DNA of 64,000 nt, taken from positions 19,124 to 83,123 of the forward strand of contig JBFLYZ010000008.1 of assembly GCA_040756415.1 (NCBI GenBank), read 5' to 3'. The DNA is from JBFLYZ01 sp040756415 (GTDB lineage Bacteria; Bacteroidota; Bacteroidia; JADZBD01). A program made the position numbers and the translations under genes. Positions 58,739 through 64,000 of this stretch are shown one piece after another. The notes below the pieces were generated by a model. It was given only the letters and a program-made list of their open reading frames with translations. It made no database searches and was not told the DNA's origin. Numbering within the stretch: position 1 is the first letter of the stretch; every line of letters starts with the position of its first letter.

Positions 58739-61700
58739 ATGAGGTCTTCGGTCAGGTTTCTTTTTGCGGTTATGTTCTGCTGGCTGGGCGCAAGCGGGCA
58801 GCAGTATAATATTAAATCCTATTCCAGCAAGAACGGACTGGCCAATTCCATCGTAAACAGCGTTTTTCTCGATTCGAGGGGTTTTCTCTGGTTTGCCACC
58901 CAGTCGGGGGTAAGTAAATTCGATGGCAAGAGCTTTACGAATTATACCTCCAAACAGGGGCTGCCCGGCAATGACATCACCAATATCTGCGAGGATGCGG
59001 AGGGTAATATCTGGGTCGCCACTAACGGTTTCGGGGTTTCCAGGTTTGACGGGCAGAAGTTCACCAACTATTCGAAGAAAGACGGCCTGGGCGAAGACGT
59101 GGTGTATAAGATATTCCTCGATTCGAAGAAGAAACTGTGGTTCGCCACGTTTGGCGGGGGCATATCCGTTTATGACGGCAAGCAGTTCAAGACCTATACT
59201 ACCAGCGATGGCCTGCCCTGCAACGAATTTTTTACTGTTACCGAGGATAAATACGGAACGATCTGGTTCGGCAGCCGCGGCAAAGGCGTGATCAAGTTCA
59301 GTGACGGCAAGTTCTATTCCTATACCAAGGAGGACGGGCTTTCTCACGACAAGGTGTACTCCCTGTATTTCGACAAGACAGGCCGGCTCTGGATCGGGAC
59401 GACTGCGGGCGGCATCAATACCATGTTCGAGCAGCAGTTCCAGCCCTTTACCATTCCCGGCTATGAAACAGCGCTGATCTACGGCATTCTGCAGGATAAG
59501 CATGATTTTATCTGGATCGCTACCGAGAACGGACTGATCAAGTACGATGGAAAGAATTATAAGATATTTACCGAAAGCCAGGGGCTGATCGGTGGCGATA
59601 TCACCTCCATTTGCGAGGATTACGAAGGCAATATCTGGATCACCACCCACACCGGGGTTTCGATGTTCAAGAATGAGGCGTTCGTTACGTACACCGACAA
59701 GGAAAAACTTTCGAGCAACAAGATCAATGTGATCTACGAGGATTCCAGGGGCAACATCCTGGTCGGCACCAATGGATCGGGTCTGAACATGATACGCGGT
59801 GGCGAGGTTATATCGCTGCAGGACATCAAGCAACTGGAGAACGCCAATGTATATTCCTTTTACGAGGATAAAAATGGCGATCTGTGGGTGGGTGCCGAAT
59901 TCAGCGAGATCGTTGTGCTGAGCTATGCCAACGGACGCTATAAGTACGCCCGAAGCATAAGCGCGCTGAACGGGATAAGCGTCAGGACGGCTTCGTCCAT
60001 CATAGAAGATAAAGAGGGCAGGGTGTGGGTGGCCACGTATGGCGGAGGCATATTCCGTATAGCGGGCGCGAAAACAGACCACTTTACTGACAGTACGGGC
60101 CTTACCACCAACGATATTTTCACCCTGTACGAAGATAAGACCGGGGCCATCTGGGTAGGTACCTACCAGGGCGGGCTGCTGAGGTTTAAAGATGGCAAGT
60201 TCGAGGTGTTCAGGAAGGAGAACGGCCTGGGAGACAATTCGGTGTGGTCGGTTACGCAGGATGCCAAAGGCAACCTGTACTTTGGCACCAACGAGAACGG
60301 AGTAAGCTGCTATGACGGCAAAAACTTCCGCTCCATCACCATGGCCGAAGGCCTTTCCTCCAACCTCATTTACGCGCTGGCCGTGGATGACAAGGAAAGG
60401 CTGTGGGTGGGAACGGACAAGGGGCTGCACAAGATATCGCTCGGGAACAACTTCGAGATTCTGGGCATGAAATCATATGGAGAGGATGACGGCCTGAAGG
60501 GTGTTGAGATCAGCCAGCATGGCCTGTTCTACGACAGCAGGGGGGAACTATGGATAGCGACCAGTAACGGGCTGACGCGGTATAACGCGTATTTCGATTA
60601 CGTGAACAGCAACCCGCCACGCGTTATCCTGACCGATATCAAACTGTATTACCAGAACGTGGACTGGAAAAAATATGCGGATAGCATTGACCCGGTCACC
60701 AAGCTGCCGCTTAACCTTTCGCTTTCCTACAAGGATAATCACCTGACGTTCGACTTTAGGGCGCTTACCACGGATAATGTCCAGTACCAGTTCATCCTCG
60801 AAGGGCTGGATGATAAGTGGTCGCCACTATCGAACAACACCGAGGCGGTATATACCAATATTCCCCCCGGAGAGAACTACAGGTTCCGGGTCAAGGCCAT
60901 CAATAGCGATGGCTATGAGAGCAAGGAAGAACTGGTGTTTGGCTTTGCCGTGCGCCCGCCTTACTATCAAACCTGGTGGTTCTATACCATCTGCACGGTG
61001 GGGGTTATGGGCGCGGTGTTCTCTTTTATCCGTTACCGGACAGCGCAACTGCAGCGTGAAAAAAAGATACTGGAGGAGAAGGTTGAAGAACGCACGGTAG
61101 AGCTGAAGAGCGCCAACAGCCAGCTTTCGCTCGCTTTTACCGAGATCAAAGACAGTATTAATTATGCCAAGCGGATCCAGGAGGCTATTCTTCCGCTCGA
61201 GGTCGACATCAAAAAAGAACTGCCCGAGCACTTTATCTTTTTCAAGCCCCGCGATGTGGTAAGCGGTGATTTTTACTGGTTCAACCAGAAGGGCGATAAG
61301 GTATATATCGCTGCCTGCGACTGTACCGGCCACGGGGTGCCGGGCGCGTTCATGAGCATCATCGGCAATTCGCTGCTCAACGAGATCATCAACGAGAACC
61401 ATGTTACCGAGCCGGCCCATATCATGAACATGCTGCGCCAGAAGCTCATCACTTCGCTCAAGCAGCAGAAGGGCGAGCAGGAAAGCAAGGACGGAATGGA
61501 CATGGTGTTGTGCTGCATCGACAAAGGCTCGGGCAAGATCAGCTTTGCTGCGGCCAATAACCCGCTTTACCTGGTCAGCAGCGGAACGCTGACCGAGTAC
61601 AAGGGCGATAAGCAGCCCGTAGGGATATCAGGTACGGAGCTCAAGCCTTTTACGCACCAGGAGATCACGGTCAGGCCGGGAGATGTTTTCTATATGTTCA

Positions 61701-61894
61701 CCGATGGATTCCCCGACCAGTTCGGGGGCGCGCAGGGTAAAAAGTTCCTGTACAAGCGGTTCAAGGAGGTGCTGCTGTCCATTCACGCCAAACCGATGGA
61801 CGTTCAGCATGCCGAGCTCGAAAAGGCCTTTCACCAGTGGAAGGCTGAGCATTACCAGGTGGACGATGTGCTGGTGATCGGCATACGCGTTTAA
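58739..61894 (+). CDS. double-propeller sensor SpoIIE phosphatase
   Basis: Membrane protein of 1051 residues. A signal peptide (about 1-22) precedes 14 two-component-regulator propeller repeats (about 30-620; each like DAEGNIWVATNGFGV), enough for two seven-bladed propellers. A Y_Y_Y domain (about 640-740; QYQFILEGLDDKWS), a transmembrane helix (about 745-767), a coiled helix and a PP2C-like SpoIIE domain (about 806-1051) follow. The phosphatase has its metal ligands in AACDCTGHGVPGAFMS, SKDGMDMVLC, FTDGFPDQFGG and QVDDVLVIG. These propellers normally drive histidine kinases; here they are joined to a phosphatase, so a periplasmic signal probably controls dephosphorylation of a STAS-type partner. 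The ATG at 58739 replaces a TTG 12 codons upstream that lies within a terminator stem. Confidence 0.9.
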   Translation: MRSSVRFLFAVMFCWLGASGQQYNIKSYSSKNGLANSIVNSVFLDSRGFLWFATQSGVSKFDGKSFTNYTSKQGLPGNDITNICEDAEGNIWVATNGFGVSRFDGQKFTNYSKKDGLGEDVVYKIFLDSKKKLWFATFGGGISVYDGKQFKTYTTSDGLPCNEFFTVTEDKYGTIWFGSRGKGVIKFSDGKFYSYTKEDGLSHDKVYSLYFDKTGRLWIGTTAGGINTMFEQQFQPFTIPGYETALIYGILQDKHDFIWIATENGLIKYDGKNYKIFTESQGLIGGDITSICEDYEGNIWITTHTGVSMFKNEAFVTYTDKEKLSSNKINVIYEDSRGNILVGTNGSGLNMIRGGEVISLQDIKQLENANVYSFYEDKNGDLWVGAEFSEIVVLSYANGRYKYARSISALNGISVRTASSIIEDKEGRVWVATYGGGIFRIAGAKTDHFTDSTGLTTNDIFTLYEDKTGAIWVGTYQGGLLRFKDGKFEVFRKENGLGDNSVWSVTQDAKGNLYFGTNENGVSCYDGKNFRSITMAEGLSSNLIYALAVDDKERLWVGTDKGLHKISLGNNFEILGMKSYGEDDGLKGVEISQHGLFYDSRGELWIATSNGLTRYNAYFDYVNSNPPRVILTDIKLYYQNVDWKKYADSIDPVTKLPLNLSLSYKDNHLTFDFRALTTDNVQYQFILEGLDDKWSPLSNNTEAVYTNIPPGENYRFRVKAINSDGYESKEELVFGFAVRPPYYQTWWFYTICTVGVMGAVFSFIRYRTAQLQREKKILEEKVEERTVELKSANSQLSLAFTEIKDSINYAKRIQEAILPLEVDIKKELPEHFIFFKPRDVVSGDFYWFNQKGDKVYIAACDCTGHGVPGAFMSIIGNSLLNEIINENHVTEPAHIMNMLRQKLITSLKQQKGEQESKDGMDMVLCCIDKGSGKISFAAANNPLYLVSSGTLTEYKGDKQPVGISGTELKPFTHQEITVRPGDVFYMFTDGFPDQFGGAQGKKFLYKRFKEVLLSIHAKPMDVQHAELEKAFHQWKAEHYQVDDVLVIGIRV

Positions 61895-61968
61895 GCCTCG
61901 GGCCCGGTACCTGCCGCATACTCTTTCGATAAGAATCTTATTAACTTCGCCAGATAAATCATTCGACT

Positions 61969-63714
61969 ATGCACCGTACTCATACCTGCGGGGAACTGAA
62001 CAGCAAGCACATCGGACAAACGGTAACGCTGGCCGGGTGGCTGCAGCGTTCGCGCGACCTGGGAGGCATGACCTTTATCGACCTGCGCGACCGTTACGGC
62101 ATAACCCAACTGGTCTTCAATATGGATGCGGATAAGAGCCTGTGCGAGCAGGCGCGCGCCCTGGGCAGGGAGTATGTGCTGAAGGTAAGCGGCAGGGTGG
62201 CGGAGCGTACGAATAAAAATCCCAAACTGGCCACTGGCGATATAGAGATCATGGTGGAAAAACTGGAAGTGCTTAACCCGGCCAAGCTTCCACCGTTCAC
62301 CATCGAGGATGAAACGGACGGGGGCGATGAGCTGCGCATGAAGTACCGCTACCTCGACCTGCGCAGGAATGCGGTCAGGAAGAACCTGGAGCTGCGCGCC
62401 CGCATGGCGCATGAAACGCGAAATTACCTGAACGCGCAGGGCTTCATTGAAGTGGAAACTCCTGTTCTGATCAAATCAACGCCCGAGGGGGCGAGGGATT
62501 TTGTGGTGCCCTCGCGGATGAACCAGGGCGAGTTCTACGCCTTGCCCCAGTCGCCACAAACCTTCAAGCAGTTGCTTATGGTGGCGGGCTTGGATAAATA
62601 TTACCAGATCGTTAAATGCTTTCGCGATGAGGACCTGCGTGCCGACAGGCAGCCGGAGTTCACGCAGATCGACTGTGAGATGAGCTACGTGGAGCAGGAG
62701 GATGTGCTGAATACCTTCGAAGGATTGGTGCAGCATCTCTTCCGCTCTGTAAAAGGCGTGGAGATAGGCAAATTGCCCTGTATGAGCTATGCGGACGCGA
62801 TGAAGCATTACGGGAGCGACAAGCCCGATACGCGTTTCGGCATGCGCTTCGTTGAACTGAACGAAACGGTGAAAGGCAAAGGATTCAAAGTGTTTGATGA
62901 GGCCGGCCTGGTGGCGGGCATATGTGCTGAAGGCGCGGCAGACTATACGCGCAAGCAGCTCGATGAACTGACAGAGTTCGTTAAACGCCCGCAGGTAGGG
63001 GCCAGCGGGCTGGTCTACCTGCGCTGCAACACGGATGGCACGCTGAAATCATCCGTAGATAAATTCTATAATGAGGATGAGCTGAAGAAATGGGCCGGCC
63101 AGTTTTCCGCAAAACCCGGAGACCTCATATTGGTGCTGGCCGGTGAGAAGAACAAGACCAGGAAAGCGCTTTCCGAGCTGCGCCTGGAGATGGGTACCCG
63201 CCTCGGCCTCCGCGATAAGAATAAGTTTTCATGCCTGTGGGTGCTCGATTTTCCCTTGCTCGAGTGGAATGAGGAGACCGGCCGATGGCATGCCATGCAT
63301 CACCCCTTCACCTCTCCCAAGCCCGAGGATACGGCCCTGCTTGAAAAAAGCCCGGGTGAGGTGCGCGCCAATGCATATGATATGGTCATCAACGGGGTGG
63401 AAGTAGGAGGTGGCTCTATACGTATACATGATAAGGAACTGCAGGAAAAGATGTTTTCCGTGTTGGGCTTTACAAAGGAGCAGGCTGAGTACCAGTTCGG
63501 CTTCCTGATGAATGCGTTCGAGTTCGGGGCCCCGCCCCATGGCGGCATAGCATTCGGCTTCGATCGCCTCTGTTCCCTTTTCGGGGGGGCCGAAGTGATA
63601 CGCGACTTTATCGCCTTTCCAAAGAACAATGCCGGCCGCGATACCATGATAGATGCCCCTTCCCGTATCGCTGAAGAGCAACTGAAAGAGCTAGGGATCA
63701 AGCTGAAAGAATAG
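61969..63714 (+). CDS. aspS: aspartyl-tRNA synthetase, bacterial type
   Basis: Class II synthetase of 581 residues that charges tRNA-Asp. The N-terminal anticodon-binding OB domain starts RTHTCGELNSKHIGQTVTLAGWLQ. Class II motifs are visible: motif 1 in GFIEVETPVLIKSTPEGARDF, motif 2 in QIVKCFRDEDLRADRQPEFTQID near 215, and motif 3 in PPHGGIAFGFDRLCSLFGG near 525. A GAD insertion lies at about 290-415, as in bacterial enzymes. The ATG gives the normal N-terminus. It is preceded by a 74-base gap after the SpoIIE gene and followed by a terminator about 195 bases on. Confidence 0.97.
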   Translation: MHRTHTCGELNSKHIGQTVTLAGWLQRSRDLGGMTFIDLRDRYGITQLVFNMDADKSLCEQARALGREYVLKVSGRVAERTNKNPKLATGDIEIMVEKLEVLNPAKLPPFTIEDETDGGDELRMKYRYLDLRRNAVRKNLELRARMAHETRNYLNAQGFIEVETPVLIKSTPEGARDFVVPSRMNQGEFYALPQSPQTFKQLLMVAGLDKYYQIVKCFRDEDLRADRQPEFTQIDCEMSYVEQEDVLNTFEGLVQHLFRSVKGVEIGKLPCMSYADAMKHYGSDKPDTRFGMRFVELNETVKGKGFKVFDEAGLVAGICAEGAADYTRKQLDELTEFVKRPQVGASGLVYLRCNTDGTLKSSVDKFYNEDELKKWAGQFSAKPGDLILVLAGEKNKTRKALSELRLEMGTRLGLRDKNKFSCLWVLDFPLLEWNEETGRWHAMHHPFTSPKPEDTALLEKSPGEVRANAYDMVINGVEVGGGSIRIHDKELQEKMFSVLGFTKEQAEYQFGFLMNAFEFGAPPHGGIAFGFDRLCSLFGGAEVIRDFIAFPKNNAGRDTMIDAPSRIAEEQLKELGIKLKE

Positions 63715-63908
63715 CTTTAAAAAGGCCTTCCCGGCTAATGAATGTATAATATAATAGTTTGATTATCAAATAATTGTATAGGAGATAAAATAAATTCTAC
63801 GGTGTCAAGCAACCTTTGATGCTTCCCCAGCGTCTTTGTTATAGGTTAATAAATATTGTTGGGGATTTTATTAGTGGTCCTGGTCAACCCAAGTAAAACT
63901 CAACACAG

Positions 63909-63941
63909 CAGCCCCGAACACCCCCGGGGCTGTTTCTTTTT
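63909..63941 (+). terminator. rho-independent terminator near window end
   Basis: CAGCCCCG, eight-base loop, CGGGGCTG, then TTTCTTTTT. It is the first terminator after aspS. The AT-rich stretch 63715-63908 before it contains no open frame of note. The end 63942-64000 shows nothing recognisable. Confidence 0.75.
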
Positions 63942-64000
63942 CCTCTGTTTCTGATTCCACACAGGTCATTGCCCTTTATAGATCGATTAAATCCTTAGTT

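Noticed and set aside
58697..60430. 577-codon open frame on the minus strand
   Set aside because: Antisense to the propeller-SpoIIE gene; periodic only because the propeller repeats are periodic.
63715..63908. Small gene or structured RNA after aspS
   Set aside because: No open frame of note and only a weak CCCCA/TGGGG pairing with a long loop; nothing matches a known RNA family as far as I can see.

Overview
The window comes from a member of the Bacteroidota, most like an uncultured Chitinophagales/Sphingobacteriales-type organism. Seven secreted proteins end in type IX secretion (T9SS) type A sorting domains. There are two TonB-dependent receptors with CarboxypepD_reg-like N-termini, a DAHP synthase/chorismate mutase fusion with the mutase at the C-terminus, kdsB (a Kdo lipopolysaccharide), CCDC81-type HU and SPOR domains, and many -7 promoter elements of the Bacteroidota form TAnnTTTG. 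There is little Shine-Dalgarno usage. No rRNA, CRISPR array, prophage or insertion sequence was seen. One tRNA-Ser(GGA) is present.

Layout. 1-4.5 kb: the 3' part of sucA, then sucB and a DAHP synthase/chorismate mutase in one tight operon. 4.5-8.8 kb: three T9SS cargo proteins, one a CotH-kinase protein. 8.9-12.1 kb: an MsbA-like ABC exporter divergent from rbfA and a methyltransferase. 12.1-13.3 kb: an AT-rich two-gene module, mobile mystery proteins A (HTH) and B (Fic), preceded by four operator-like palindromes spaced exactly 33 bp apart. 13.3-18.4 kb: an FtsX-type permease, a SulP transporter, a STAS-like protein, a secreted protein and a lipoprotein. 18.5-25.8 kb: polA, a TonB receptor, dusB and a CPBP protease. 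26-32.4 kb: a TPR membrane protein that stops at the start of a SpoIIE domain, a porin-like barrel with a C-terminal heavy-metal-binding motif beside a secreted thioredoxin, tRNA-Ser, a TMEM220 protein and a second TonB receptor. 32.4-42.2 kb: housekeeping genes (GNAT, TMTC-like TPR protein, asparaginase, TatD, paired lipoproteins, heptosyltransferase, thioesterase, HemJ-like, HU/SPOR, kdsB). 42.4-61.9 kb: a TPR-SpoIIE phosphatase, a deiodinase-like T9SS protein, an unknown helical protein, two very large T9SS adhesins and a double-propeller-SpoIIE sensor phosphatase. 62-63.7 kb: aspS.

Working together. Much of the window serves the cell surface: LPS synthesis (kdsB, GT9, MsbA-like exporter), nutrient import (TonB receptors) and a T9SS secretome. 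Two SpoIIE-type phosphatases, with TPR or propeller sensor regions, suggest partner-switching signalling. The most unusual items are the 33-bp-phased operator array of the mobile mystery module, six genes whose TAnnTTTG element ends only 4-6 nt before the start codon (apparently leaderless mRNAs), a T9SS-exported deiodinase-like protein, a barrel with a heavy-metal-binding tail, and a transcription terminator whose 5' arm contains a promoter element and whose U-tract touches the next start codon.
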